This document shows positions 16,253 through 25,971 of a stretch of DNA of 64,000 nucleotides, one piece after another; the stretch's first letter is position 1, and every line of letters begins with the position of its first letter. Made by a program: the position numbers and the translations under genes. Source of the stretch: an uncultured Pelagibacteraceae bacterium (GTDB lineage Bacteria > Pseudomonadota > Alphaproteobacteria > Pelagibacterales > Pelagibacteraceae); the NCBI GenBank assembly GCA_902627045.1, contig CACOHP010000003.1:1-64000 (forward strand). Direction: 5' to 3'. The notes under the pieces were generated by a model. That model was not told the DNA's origin, searched no databases, and saw only the letters and a list, made by a program, of their open reading frames with translations.

Positions 16253-17143
16253 ATGTCTAAGACTGTTTCATTATTCAGTGCATTGTTATGTACATTTATT
16301 TGGGGAACCACTTTTATTGCTCAAGATACAGGTATGGATAATATTGGACCATTTACTTTTAATGCTGTGAGGTTTTTTGTGGGATTTTTAGCAATTCTTC
16401 CGCTTGTATTTTTGTTTGAGATGAAAAAATTTAAGTCTGAAATTAGATTAGGACTTAAAAGATTTATAGTACTCTCTTTTTTTATTGGTTTATCTCTTTT
16501 TTTAGGTTCGGCATTACAACAGGTTGCTCTTATCTATACGGATGTGGCAAATGCAGCATTTTTTACTATTTTTTATGTGCCAATGGTACCAATTATAATT
16601 TTTTTATTTAAAAAAAAATCAATACACTGGAGTATATGGCCTTCTGTAGTTTTATGTTTGATAGGTGGTTATCTATTAACAAATTTTTACGACACTACAG
16701 TAAGACTTGGTGATACCCTGGTCATTCTAGGAGCCTTCTTCTGGAGTACACATATAATTTTTACTGGAATTATTATTACAAAATATAATTTACCTTTAAC
16801 TATAGGTGCAATTCAGACATTATTAGTTGCTTTATTTTCCTTTATAGTTGGAATAATCTATGAGGAATTTGTAATCAAAAATATTTTAAATGAAATAGAT
16901 TCGATTTTATATGCAGGTGTTTTGTCAGGAGGTCTTGCCTTTGTTTTACAAATTTATGCTCAAAAAAATATTACACCAGCTCCAGCAGCAATAATTTTTT
17001 CATTAGAAGGTGTCTTTGCAACTATTGCTGCCTGGGTTCTACTTGATCAAATTTTGGGAATTAATAATTTATTAGGATGTTTTTTTATATTATGTGGAGT
17101 TTTATTGTCTCAATTACTACCTTTAATAAAAAAGGCTGTTTAA
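16253..17143 (+). CDS. EamA/DMT-family transporter
   Basis: A 296-residue membrane protein with ten predicted hydrophobic helices in two EamA repeats, opening with CTFIWGTTFIAQDTG and containing the repeat-type S-x-x-x-P-x-x loops (PAPAAIIFSLEGVFATIAAW in the second half). DMT transporters move metabolites such as amino acids or their analogues across the inner membrane; the substrate cannot be inferred here. It follows aceF by 6 nt and may be on the same transcript. Its stop overlaps convergent uppP by 4 nt. Confidence 0.88.
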   Translation: MSKTVSLFSALLCTFIWGTTFIAQDTGMDNIGPFTFNAVRFFVGFLAILPLVFLFEMKKFKSEIRLGLKRFIVLSFFIGLSLFLGSALQQVALIYTDVANAAFFTIFYVPMVPIIIFLFKKKSIHWSIWPSVVLCLIGGYLLTNFYDTTVRLGDTLVILGAFFWSTHIIFTGIIITKYNLPLTIGAIQTLLVALFSFIVGIIYEEFVIKNILNEIDSILYAGVLSGGLAFVLQIYAQKNITPAPAAIIFSLEGVFATIAAWVLLDQILGINNLLGCFFILCGVLLSQLLPLIKKAV

Positions 17144-17907
17144 AAGTAAATTATATAAAACAAAATTAAAGCTACTATTGCTCTATAAATAACAAATAAA
17201 TTTAAAGAAAATCTGTTTAGAAAATTTAAAAAAAATCTAATTGTTAAATAGGAAAATAAAAAAGATAAAACGACTGATATAATTATTGTTATATTTATCT
17301 CGATCGACGAGTTAAATGCATCTTTTAATCCAAGAAAACTTGCTCCTGCTAAAGCTGGAATTGAAAGTAAAAATGAAATTTTACCAGAATCTACTCTGTT
17401 AAATTTCAAAAATCTTGCAGCAGTCATAGTTATGCCCGCTCTGCTAACACCAGGTATTAAGGCAAGAATTTGAAACAAGCCAATAATAATTATTGATCTA
17501 GTATTAAGGTTCGTAGATATAGTCTGATTAATTTTCCTCTGGTCTGCGAGATATAAAATAATTCCAAAAATCAAGGTAGCCCATGCTATAATTTCAATAT
17601 TTCTCAGAATGAAAATTAATTCAGTTGAGTGCAGTATATAACCAAAAATTATTAGTGGAATTGACCCAATAATTATTAATTTTAGTAATTTTTTATCATT
17701 TTTTAAATTAAATAAATCTTTTCTGAAAAAAAATATTATTGCTAATAGAGAACCAAGATGAAAACTTATATCTATTAATATTGAACTTGCTCTAACATCA
17801 TACAGTTTAGAAATCACAATTAGGTGCGCTGATGAGCTTATTGGTAAAAATTCAGATATACCCTGAACAGCGGCCAAAATTACTATTTCTATAAAATCTT
17901 GAAACAT
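17140..17907 (-). CDS. uppP: Undecaprenyl-diphosphatase UppP (BacA)
   Basis: A 255-residue polytopic membrane enzyme that removes a phosphate from undecaprenyl diphosphate to recycle the peptidoglycan lipid carrier. Signature motifs are GISEFLPISSSAHLIV near residue 16, with the conserved E and S residues, and IPGVSRAGITMTAARF near residue 155 with the catalytic Arg. Eight or so hydrophobic segments are visible. Monocistronic by spacing, convergent with the EamA transporter and divergent from gltD across 183 nt. Confidence 0.93.
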   Translation of the reverse strand: MFQDFIEIVILAAVQGISEFLPISSSAHLIVISKLYDVRASSILIDISFHLGSLLAIIFFFRKDLFNLKNDKKLLKLIIIGSIPLIIFGYILHSTELIFILRNIEIIAWATLIFGIILYLADQRKINQTISTNLNTRSIIIIGLFQILALIPGVSRAGITMTAARFLKFNRVDSGKISFLLSIPALAGASFLGLKDAFNSSIEINITIIISVVLSFLFSYLTIRFFLNFLNRFSLNLFVIYRAIVALILFYIIYF

Positions 17908-18015
17908 ATAAGTGTCGTAGCTTAAATAATATGCTTTTAAAACAATTCGATATAAACATATTAGGTATGCATTAATTGGAATCTCTTGATTTTACGCTGA
18001 TTTTGATCAATTATA

Positions 18016-18054
18016 GGTCATAAATACTGACCCAAATAATTCTTTTACTATAAA
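18016..18054 (+). promoter_or_regulatory. Probable gltD-gltB promoter with a dyad over the -35
   Basis: A -35-like CTGACC (18027-18032) and a -10 TATAAA (18049-18054) are 16 nt apart, with the start codon at 18091. A perfect 5+5 inverted repeat GGTCA-7-TGACC (18016-18032) overlaps the -35 box, a position suited to an operator. The regulator is not known and the match is by eye. Confidence 0.45.
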
Positions 18055-18090
18055 AAACAATGTATATTTTGCCATGATTCTAAAAAAAAA

Positions 18091-19530
18091 ATGACTGATA
18101 AAATGTTAAAATTTGTAGAAATAGGTCAACAAACCCCACCTAAAAGGGAAGTTGATAACAGGAAGAAGGATTTTAATGAAATCTATGATGATTTTATAAA
18201 ACAAAAAGCTCAAGAGCAATCAAGCAGATGTTCACAATGTGGAGTTCCTTTTTGTCAGGTTCACTGTCCTTTGAGCAATAACATTCCAGATTGGCTTAAA
18301 TTAACTGCCGAAGGAAGGCTAAAAGAGGCCTATGAATTATCTCAAAGCACAAACAACATGCCAGAAGTTTGTGGCAGAATATGTCCGCAGGATCGTCTTT
18401 GTGAAGGTAATTGTGTAATAGAACAATCAGGTCACGGAACCGTAACAATTGGCTCGATGGAAAAATATATTACAGATAATGCTTGGGAACAAGGTTGGGT
18501 TAAGCCGATTGAAGTTAAATATGAAAAAAGTCAAAGTGTGGGTATTATCGGTGCTGGACCAGCAGGATTAGCAGCAGCTGAACAACTTAGAAAAAATGGT
18601 TATAAGATTACCGTATATGATCGTTACGATCGAGCCGGAGGCCTATTAATTTATGGCATACCTAATTTTAAATTAGAAAAACATGTTGTTGAGAGAAGAA
18701 CAAAACTTTTAAAAGATGGGGGTATAGAATTTGTGCAAAATTTTGAAGTTGGTAAAGATGCTACTTTGGATCAGCTAAGGGATAAACATGATGCAATTTT
18801 GATTGCTACAGGTGTTTATAAACCAAGAGAAATAAATCTTCCTGGAAATGATTTGGAAAATATATTTCCTGCCATGGATTTTTTAACTGCATCAAATAAA
18901 AAAGGTTTAGGCGATAAAGTTGAATTATTTGATAATGGAGTTTTGAATGCAGAGGGAAAGGATGTTGTAGTAATTGGTGGTGGAGACACTGCAATGGACT
19001 GTGTTAGAACGTCAATAAGACAGAAGGCAAAGTCAGTCAAGTGTCTTTACAGAAGAGATAGAGAAAACATGCCTGGATCTGCAAGGGAAGTTGCTAATGC
19101 CGAAGAAGAAGGCGTTGAGTTTGTTTGGCTTTCAAGCCCTAAAGAGTTTGAAGGAACAAATAAAATAGAAAACTTAATTGTCGATAGAATTCAGCTAGGT
19201 GACCCTGATGATACAGGAAGAAGAAGACCTGAGGTAAAAAAAGATTCAGAGTTTAAAATAAAAGCTGACATGGTTATTAAGGCTCTTGGATTTGATCCTG
19301 AGAATTTACCATATTTATTTGATGCTAAAGAGCTGCAAGTTACTAAGTGGGGAACCATAAAAGCAGACTTTGATACTATGGAAACAAATCTTAACGGTGT
19401 CTTCGCTGCTGGTGACATAGTAAGAGGTGCTTCATTAGTTGTATGGGCTATTAAAGATGGGAGAGATGCTGCTTCAGCTATGAAAACTTATCTTGAAGAT
19501 ATCGAATCCAAAAAAACAAAAGTTGCATAA
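18091..19530 (+). CDS. gltD: Glutamate synthase (NADPH) small subunit
   Basis: A 479-residue flavoprotein. The N-terminal iron-sulfur region has CSQCGVPFCQVHCPL (residues 46-60) and CGRICPQDRLCEGNC (residues 94-108); the FAD site is GIIGAGPAGLAAAEQL and the NADPH site VVIGGGDTAMDCV. It supplies electrons from NADPH to GltB, which makes two glutamates from glutamine and 2-oxoglutarate. In this window gltD precedes gltB, the reverse of E. coli, and the two join by a TAATG overlap. It is cytoplasmic and the main route of ammonium assimilation together with glutamine synthetase, which is not in the window. Confidence 0.96.
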   Translation: MTDKMLKFVEIGQQTPPKREVDNRKKDFNEIYDDFIKQKAQEQSSRCSQCGVPFCQVHCPLSNNIPDWLKLTAEGRLKEAYELSQSTNNMPEVCGRICPQDRLCEGNCVIEQSGHGTVTIGSMEKYITDNAWEQGWVKPIEVKYEKSQSVGIIGAGPAGLAAAEQLRKNGYKITVYDRYDRAGGLLIYGIPNFKLEKHVVERRTKLLKDGGIEFVQNFEVGKDATLDQLRDKHDAILIATGVYKPREINLPGNDLENIFPAMDFLTASNKKGLGDKVELFDNGVLNAEGKDVVVIGGGDTAMDCVRTSIRQKAKSVKCLYRRDRENMPGSAREVANAEEEGVEFVWLSSPKEFEGTNKIENLIVDRIQLGDPDDTGRRRPEVKKDSEFKIKADMVIKALGFDPENLPYLFDAKELQVTKWGTIKADFDTMETNLNGVFAAGDIVRGASLVVWAIKDGRDAASAMKTYLEDIESKKTKVA

Positions 19531-22500
19531 TGGATACTTATAAAAAAAACTTAAAATTACTTACGGAAAACCATGTTTATTCAAAAGAAATGGAACATGA
19601 TGCATGTGGAGTTGGTTTGATAGCTTCCACTGAGGGAAAAAAATCAAGAGCAGTCGTAGAATATGGAATTGAGGCTTTAAAAGCTGTTTGGCATAGAGGT
19701 GCAGTGGATGCAGATGGAAAAACAGGAGATGGAGCAGGAATCCATGTCGAAATACCAAAAGATTTCTTTATAGAAAAAATAGAGGTCACCGGTCATGATT
19801 ACGAAAAATCTGAAATTTGTGTTGGAATGATTTTTCTTCCAAGAAATGACTATGCATCTCAAGAAAGCTGTAAAACTATAGTAGAGAGTGAGTTAACCAA
19901 AAATAATTTTAGCATTTATGGTTGGCGACAAGTCCCTGTAAATCCAAAAGTTCTAGGTCAAAAAGCACTCTTAACTATGCCAGAAATTATACAGGTATTA
20001 TTCAAATCTAATGATCCAAATTTACTAGATAAAAATTTGGAAAGAAAGATATATGAAACTAGAAAAAAAATTGAAAATAAAGCTTTTGAAGCATCTTTAA
20101 ATAATTTCTATATATGCTCAATCAGTTCAAAATCTATAATCTACAAAGGATTATACTTAGCAGAGGCAATTTCAGATTTTTACTTAGATTTAAGGGATCA
20201 GAGATTTGTCTCCAGATATGCAATATTTCACCAAAGATTTTCAACAAACACTGCGCCTAGCTGGAGTCTGGCTCAACCATTTAGGGCAATCGCTCACAAT
20301 GGTGAGATAAATACTTATAAAGGTAATAAAAATTGGATGAAAGTACATGAGCAAGAAATGAGCAGTCCACTTTTTGAAAACGTGGAAAACTTAAAACCTG
20401 TAATTCAAAAAGGTGTTTCCGACTCTGCAGCTTTAGATAATGTTTTTGAATTATTAAATAGATCTGGACAACCAGCACCTTTAGCAAAATTGATGTTAGT
20501 CCCCGATGCATGGTCAAAAAAAAATAAAACTTTGTCTAGAAGTCATCAACAGTTATTTAATTTTTTGAATAGTACAATGGAGCCATGGGATGGACCAGCT
20601 GCTATAGCTGCTACAGATAATGAATGGGTTATAGCTGCTAATGATAGAAATGGACTAAGGCCATTAAGGTACGCAATAACTAAAGATAAGATGCTTTTTG
20701 CAGGTTCTGAAACAGGAATGATAGAATTAAATGAAAAAAAAATTCTAACAAAAGGAAGGCTAGGCCCGGGTGAAATCATTGGAGTGAGAATTGAGAAAGG
20801 TAAAGTTTTTACGAATAGTCAAATTAAAGATTACTTAGCTAAAGAATTTAAACATTTTAATTCTCAGATTGTAGATTTAGATGAAAAATTATCAATTTCT
20901 AATGAAAAATTTATTTTTGATGGAGAAGACTTAAGGCGAAGACAATATACATTTGGAATAAGTCTAGAAGATTTAGAACTTATTCTGCATCCAATGGCTG
21001 AAGACGCAAAAGAAGCGACAGGTTCAATGGGCGATGATACTCCATTAGCAGTATTGTCTGATAGATTTAGGCCATTATACCACTTTTTTAGACAAAACTT
21101 TAGTCAAGTTACAAATCCACCAATAGACTCTTTGAGGGAAAACAAAGTAATGAGTCTGAAAACAAGATTTGGAAATTTAGGAAATATTTTAGACTTTGAT
21201 ACTTTAACAAAGGAAAATATCTATGTTTTAAATAGCCCTATTTTATCAAACTCTCAATTCAATAAATTTATAAATTTTTTTGGTAAAAACTCTGTAGGTA
21301 TTAATTGTACTTTTTCACAAAATGAAAATTTATTTGACTCTATTAATAGAATTCAAAAAGAGGCAGAAATTGCTGTAAGGCAGGGTGCCACACAGCTAAT
21401 TTTGAGTGATAAAGAACTTTCAAATGAAAAACTGCCTATGCCAATGTTATTATGCGTGGGAGCAATAAATACTTTTTTAATAAAAAAAAAACTTAGAGGG
21501 TATGTTTCAATTAATGTGCAGTCTGGTGAAGCTTTGGACACACATTCCTTTGCAACACTAATTGGTGTTGGTGCAACAACCGTTAATCCTTATTTAGCAT
21601 TTGATAGCTTATATCAGCGTCATGAAAAAAAACTTTTTGGTCAGTTTAGTTTTGATGAGTGTGTACAGAGATATATAAATTCAGTAAATGCCGGTCTATT
21701 GAAAATAATGTCTAAAATGGGAATTTCAGTTCTAAGTTCTTACAGAGGAGGATGTAATTTTGAAACAGTCGGACTAAGCAGAACAATCGTAAATGATTAT
21801 TTTCCTGGAGTTATATCAAAAATTTCAGGTATTGGGCTAGTTGGGATTGAGAAGAAAATAAGAAAAATTCACAAAGAAGCATTTGAAAGCACTGAAAGCG
21901 TTCTACCTATTGGTGGAATTTACAGATATAGAAAAAACGGTGAAACACACCAATACCAAGGTCGACTTATTCATTTGTTACAAAGCGCTGTAGGTTCTAA
22001 TTCATACCAAGCTTACAAAAAATATGCTGAGGGAATTTATAATTTACCACCAATAAATTTAAGAGATTTAATAGATTTTAGAAAAAAAAAATTAGGTTCA
22101 TCTATAGAAATTTCTGAGGTTGAGCCAATTGAGAAAATTCTTAAAAGATTTGGTAGTGGAAGTATGTCTCATGGAGCTTTATCTAAAGAAGCTCATGAAA
22201 CTTTAGCTATAGGAATGAACAGAATTAAAGGAGCATCCTGCAGTGGAGAAGGTGGTGAGGATGCAGTTAGATTTAAAGTTATGGAGAGTGGCGATAGTGC
22301 AAATTCAAGAGTTAAACAAATAGCTTCAGCAAGATTTGGTGTGACAGTCAATTACCTTAACAATTGTAATGAAATAGAAATTAAAATGGCTCAGGGAGCA
22401 AAACCAGGAGAAGGAGGGCAATTACCAGGATTTAAAGTAACAAAAGAGATTGCCAAATTAAGACACTCGACTCCAGGAGTAACTTTAATTTCACCGCCAC

Positions 22501-24035
22501 CTCATCATGATATTTATTCAATTGAGGATCTTGCTCAACTAATTTATGATTTAAAACAAATTAACCCTAAAGCTAGAGTTGGCGTTAAACTTGTTGCTTC
22601 ATCTGGTATCGGGACCATTGCAGCTGGAGTGGCTAAAGCAAAAGCAGACATTATATTGATTTCAGGGCACAATGGTGGAACTGGAGCAACTCCACAAACA
22701 AGTGTTAAATATGTTGGCATACCCTGGGAAATGGGACTTACCGAAGCTAATCAAGTTCTAACTCTGAATAATCTAAGACACAAAGTAACACTAAGAACAG
22801 ATGGTGGTATTAAAACTGGCAGAGATGTCGTTATTGCTGCAATGATGGGTGCAGAAGAGTACGGTGTAGCAACCACAGCTTTAGTTGCCATGGGATGTAT
22901 TATGGTCAGACAATGTCATTCAAATACATGTCCTGTAGGTGTATGTACTCAAGATGATAAATTGAGACAAAAATTTACTGGAACACCAGACAAAATTGTA
23001 AATTTGTTTACTTTTATTGCATCTGAGGTGAGAGAAATTTTAGCTGAATTAGGTTTTAAATCATTAAATGATATTATTGGAAGAACAGATTTGTTAATGC
23101 AAGTTAATAAAGCTTCACCAAATTTAGATGATTTAGATTTAAATCCATTATTTGTGCAAGCAGACCCAGGAAATAACCAAAGATATTGTGAAATTCCAGA
23201 AATTAATAAAGTGCCCGACACTTTAGATCAGGAGATTTGGCCAGAGATTGAAAAATCTCTTAATAATTCTGAAAAGTTTGATAAGGAGTTAGTCATAAAA
23301 AATACAAATAGAGCTGTTGGCACTAGGATATCACATCATTTATATAAAAAATATGGATATGAAAAGTTAAATGAGAATTTTTTAACATTAAATTTTAAAG
23401 GGTCTGCTGGACAATCGTTTGGAGCTTTTTCGTCTAGAGGGCTCAAACTAAATCTTAAAGGAGACGCAAATGATTATGTTGGTAAAGGTTTATCTGGAGC
23501 TACAATTGTAATTAAACTTTCTGATGAAAGTAATTTAGTTTCTAATGAAAACACAATCATAGGAAATACTGTTTTATACGGAGCTACTTCTGGTAAGCTT
23601 TTTGCGGCAGGTCAAGCTGGTGATAGATTTGCTGTAAGAAACTCTGGGGCAATTTCTGTAATAGAAGGTTGTGACTCAAATGGTTGCGAATACATGACTG
23701 GAGGAACTGTAGTGATACTAGGAAATGTTGGTGACAATTTTGCTGCAGGTATGACAGGTGGAATGGCATTTATTTATGACAAATCAAAAGAATTTGAAAA
23801 AAAAGTAAATCCTGAGTCAGTCATCTGGCAAGATGTTGAAACAGAATATTGGGTACATTTTTTGAAAAACCTAGTTGCAGAACATTCAGTTGAAACAAAT
23901 TCTCAGTTATCAAAAAATATAATTAAAAATTTTGAGGACGAATTGAAAAATTTTGTTCAAGTTTGTCCGAAAGAGATGATCAATAAACTTGAAAATCCAA
24001 TAACTTTGAAATCCAATATTAAAGACGTTAGTTAA
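19530..24035 (+). CDS. gltB: Glutamate synthase large subunit
   Basis: A 1501-residue GOGAT alpha subunit. The N-terminal nucleophile is Cys26 in MEHDACGVGLIAS, so a 25-residue propeptide is expected to be removed to expose it for glutamine hydrolysis. The central and FMN-binding synthase domains follow (KPGEGGQLPG, GHNGGTGATPQTS), with the 3Fe-4S cysteines in RQCHSNTCPVGVCT, and the C-terminal beta-helix GXGXG-type repeats (GATSGKLFAAG, GGTVVILG) end the protein. Start overlaps gltD. The end overlaps convergent hydrolase gene by 8 nt. Complete and apparently intact. Confidence 0.96.
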   Translation: MDTYKKNLKLLTENHVYSKEMEHDACGVGLIASTEGKKSRAVVEYGIEALKAVWHRGAVDADGKTGDGAGIHVEIPKDFFIEKIEVTGHDYEKSEICVGMIFLPRNDYASQESCKTIVESELTKNNFSIYGWRQVPVNPKVLGQKALLTMPEIIQVLFKSNDPNLLDKNLERKIYETRKKIENKAFEASLNNFYICSISSKSIIYKGLYLAEAISDFYLDLRDQRFVSRYAIFHQRFSTNTAPSWSLAQPFRAIAHNGEINTYKGNKNWMKVHEQEMSSPLFENVENLKPVIQKGVSDSAALDNVFELLNRSGQPAPLAKLMLVPDAWSKKNKTLSRSHQQLFNFLNSTMEPWDGPAAIAATDNEWVIAANDRNGLRPLRYAITKDKMLFAGSETGMIELNEKKILTKGRLGPGEIIGVRIEKGKVFTNSQIKDYLAKEFKHFNSQIVDLDEKLSISNEKFIFDGEDLRRRQYTFGISLEDLELILHPMAEDAKEATGSMGDDTPLAVLSDRFRPLYHFFRQNFSQVTNPPIDSLRENKVMSLKTRFGNLGNILDFDTLTKENIYVLNSPILSNSQFNKFINFFGKNSVGINCTFSQNENLFDSINRIQKEAEIAVRQGATQLILSDKELSNEKLPMPMLLCVGAINTFLIKKKLRGYVSINVQSGEALDTHSFATLIGVGATTVNPYLAFDSLYQRHEKKLFGQFSFDECVQRYINSVNAGLLKIMSKMGISVLSSYRGGCNFETVGLSRTIVNDYFPGVISKISGIGLVGIEKKIRKIHKEAFESTESVLPIGGIYRYRKNGETHQYQGRLIHLLQSAVGSNSYQAYKKYAEGIYNLPPINLRDLIDFRKKKLGSSIEISEVEPIEKILKRFGSGSMSHGALSKEAHETLAIGMNRIKGASCSGEGGEDAVRFKVMESGDSANSRVKQIASARFGVTVNYLNNCNEIEIKMAQGAKPGEGGQLPGFKVTKEIAKLRHSTPGVTLISPPPHHDIYSIEDLAQLIYDLKQINPKARVGVKLVASSGIGTIAAGVAKAKADIILISGHNGGTGATPQTSVKYVGIPWEMGLTEANQVLTLNNLRHKVTLRTDGGIKTGRDVVIAAMMGAEEYGVATTALVAMGCIMVRQCHSNTCPVGVCTQDDKLRQKFTGTPDKIVNLFTFIASEVREILAELGFKSLNDIIGRTDLLMQVNKASPNLDDLDLNPLFVQADPGNNQRYCEIPEINKVPDTLDQEIWPEIEKSLNNSEKFDKELVIKNTNRAVGTRISHHLYKKYGYEKLNENFLTLNFKGSAGQSFGAFSSRGLKLNLKGDANDYVGKGLSGATIVIKLSDESNLVSNENTIIGNTVLYGATSGKLFAAGQAGDRFAVRNSGAISVIEGCDSNGCEYMTGGTVVILGNVGDNFAAGMTGGMAFIYDKSKEFEKKVNPESVIWQDVETEYWVHFLKNLVAEHSVETNSQLSKNIIKNFEDELKNFVQVCPKEMINKLENPITLKSNIKDVS

Positions 24036-24774
24036 CAATAAATCTAAGTTCTTTTTTTATTAACTTTAACCATTTTGGTGATGATAAGCTGTGGTCACCA
24101 TTTTTAACAATTAACATCTTTTTTTCTGCTATTGGAAAAATTTTTAAAATTTTTTTTGAATATATTACTGGCACCGACTCATCTTTTTGTCCATGTATCA
24201 TAATTACTTTTATTTTGGTTAAAATTTTTTTATGTAAAACTTTGTTCTGTTTTCCATCCTTTATTAATTGATGAGTAATTGGGTAAGTGTAGTTACCATG
24301 TTTAAGATTATATATGCCATTTTTGATAATTTCGGATTTCATTTTCTTTGTGAATTTATTCCACATTAAGTGTTCTAAAAATTCTGGGGCAGAACCTATA
24401 CCTAAAAAACCTACGATTTGGTTTTTAAAATATCTAAATTGATTCAATGAAATCCAAGAACCCATACTTGATCCAACTAATATTATGTTATTTTTTTTGA
24501 CAATTTTTTTAATTACTTTCGATGTTTCATCTGTCCATTTAGTAATATTTCCATCTACAAATCTTCCTGACGATTTTCCATGACCTGAATACTCTAAACC
24601 TAAAAAACCTAAATTATTTTTTTTTGCAAATTTTAAAAAAGTTTTAGGTTTTTTTCCCTCTAAGTCTGATTTAAAACCATGGAGAAAAACAAGATAAGTG
24701 TTTTTTCTCCGAAAATTCAATAAATATCTTATTCTTTTATTTTTTGTTAGTTTTAAGTATTTAAACTTAGTCAT
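24028..24774 (-). CDS. Alpha/beta hydrolase
   Basis: A 248-residue serine hydrolase: VFLHGFKSDLEGKK oxyanion loop near residue 30, nucleophile elbow GSSMGSW near residue 102, acidic residue in HGQKDESVP near residue 196 and catalytic His in NGDHSLS near residue 227. The look is that of small esterase/acyl-peptidase-like hydrolases found in Alphaproteobacteria; substrate unknown. No signal peptide. Monocistronic and divergent from the GT4 gene across 42 nt; its 3' end overlaps gltB. Confidence 0.82.
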   Translation of the reverse strand: MTKFKYLKLTKNKRIRYLLNFRRKNTYLVFLHGFKSDLEGKKPKTFLKFAKKNNLGFLGLEYSGHGKSSGRFVDGNITKWTDETSKVIKKIVKKNNIILVGSSMGSWISLNQFRYFKNQIVGFLGIGSAPEFLEHLMWNKFTKKMKSEIIKNGIYNLKHGNYTYPITHQLIKDGKQNKVLHKKILTKIKVIMIHGQKDESVPVIYSKKILKIFPIAEKKMLIVKNGDHSLSSPKWLKLIKKELRFIVN

Positions 24775-24816
24775 AAAAGTTTATTAGTTATTTCGATTAT
24801 TATATAGTTAAATTCA

Positions 24817-25971
24817 ATGTCATTTAATTTAAAAGTTTTACAAGTTATCCCGAAACTTGGCTATGGAGGGGCTGAAACTGGTTGTTATGACATTGCACAT
24901 TATCTTCCAGAAAATAATTGTAAATCTTATATTGTTACGAGTGGTGGAGAGTTAACAAAATTTATAGATAAGAAAAAAGTAAAATTAATTAAACTACCTG
25001 TTCATAGCAAAAATCCATTTTTAATTTTATTAAACTCAATGATTTTAGTCTTTATTATTTTGTTTTACAATATATCCATAGTTCACGCTCGAAGTAGAGC
25101 GCCGGCATGGTCATGTTTAATTGCAACTAAATTAACAAGAAGAAAATTCGTAACAACTTTCCATGGTACATATAATTTTGCAGGTAGAATAAAAAAATTT
25201 TATAATTCCGTTATGGTAAGGTCGGATCTTATTATAGCTGGTTCTAACTTTATTTTTTCTCATATCAAGGATAATTACACAAATTTTATTGATGTAAAAA
25301 AAAAATTATTGGTAATATTTAGAGGCATAAATGTTGATTATTTTGACCCAAGCACAACATTAGAAAAAGATGAAAAAAAATTGTTAAATGAATGGAAAAT
25401 TTTAGAAAATAAGAAAATTATTTTACTACCTGGCAGATTGACATCTTGGAAAGGACAAGAATTATTTATTGAGGCAATTAATTTGGTAAATACTGAACTT
25501 GGCTACGAGGCTTTTTATGCAGTGATCTTAGGTAATGATCAAGGAAGAGATGAGTATAAAAAAAAATTACATCATCTTAGTAAGAAATTTAATATTTCTA
25601 ATCAAGTAAGATTTATTGATTCATGTAAAAATATGGCATTAGCTTATAAGGTTTCAGATATAATTGTTTCAGCATCGATAGAGCCGGAAGCATTTGGAAG
25701 GGTAGCAGTAGAAGCTCAATCAATGGAAAAAATGATAATCGCAAGTAATATTGGTGGATCAAATGAAACAGTAATAAATGAAAAAACAGGATTATTATTT
25801 GAGTCTGGAGATGCAAAATCTTTAAGTAAAAAAATGATACAAGCTTTAACTATGGATGAAAGTTTATTGAAAACTATGGGTATTGAAGGTAGAAAAAACA
25901 TTATAAAAAGATTTAATGTTGAAAAAATGTGTTTTTCTACTTATTCAGAATATAAAAGATTAGTAAACTAA
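24817..25971 (+). CDS. Glycosyltransferase family 4 protein
   Basis: A 384-residue GT-B fold enzyme. The N-terminal acceptor domain opens LQVIPKLGYGGAE with the glycine loop of GT4, and the C-terminal donor domain has LLPGRLTSWKGQELFIEA, the KGQ turn, then SASIEPEAFGRVAVEAQSM (E-x7-E motif binding the sugar nucleotide). Likely adds a hexose to a lipid or polysaccharide of the envelope at the cytoplasmic membrane face. It ends directly before thrS (0-nt gap), so it leads the translation operon, an odd pairing. Substrates cannot be named. Confidence 0.86.
   Translation: MSFNLKVLQVIPKLGYGGAETGCYDIAHYLPENNCKSYIVTSGGELTKFIDKKKVKLIKLPVHSKNPFLILLNSMILVFIILFYNISIVHARSRAPAWSCLIATKLTRRKFVTTFHGTYNFAGRIKKFYNSVMVRSDLIIAGSNFIFSHIKDNYTNFIDVKKKLLVIFRGINVDYFDPSTTLEKDEKKLLNEWKILENKKIILLPGRLTSWKGQELFIEAINLVNTELGYEAFYAVILGNDQGRDEYKKKLHHLSKKFNISNQVRFIDSCKNMALAYKVSDIIVSASIEPEAFGRVAVEAQSMEKMIIASNIGGSNETVINEKTGLLFESGDAKSLSKKMIQALTMDESLLKTMGIEGRKNIIKRFNVEKMCFSTYSEYKRLVN

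Noticed and set aside
17908..18090. Riboswitch or glnA-type RNA upstream of gltD
   Set aside because: The spacer shows only a 5+5 dyad and promoter boxes; no multi-stem aptamer pattern was found.
20546..20779. Antisense reading frames inside gltB and other long genes
   Set aside because: They are frame shadows of well-supported genes, with no start signals or family-like motifs.
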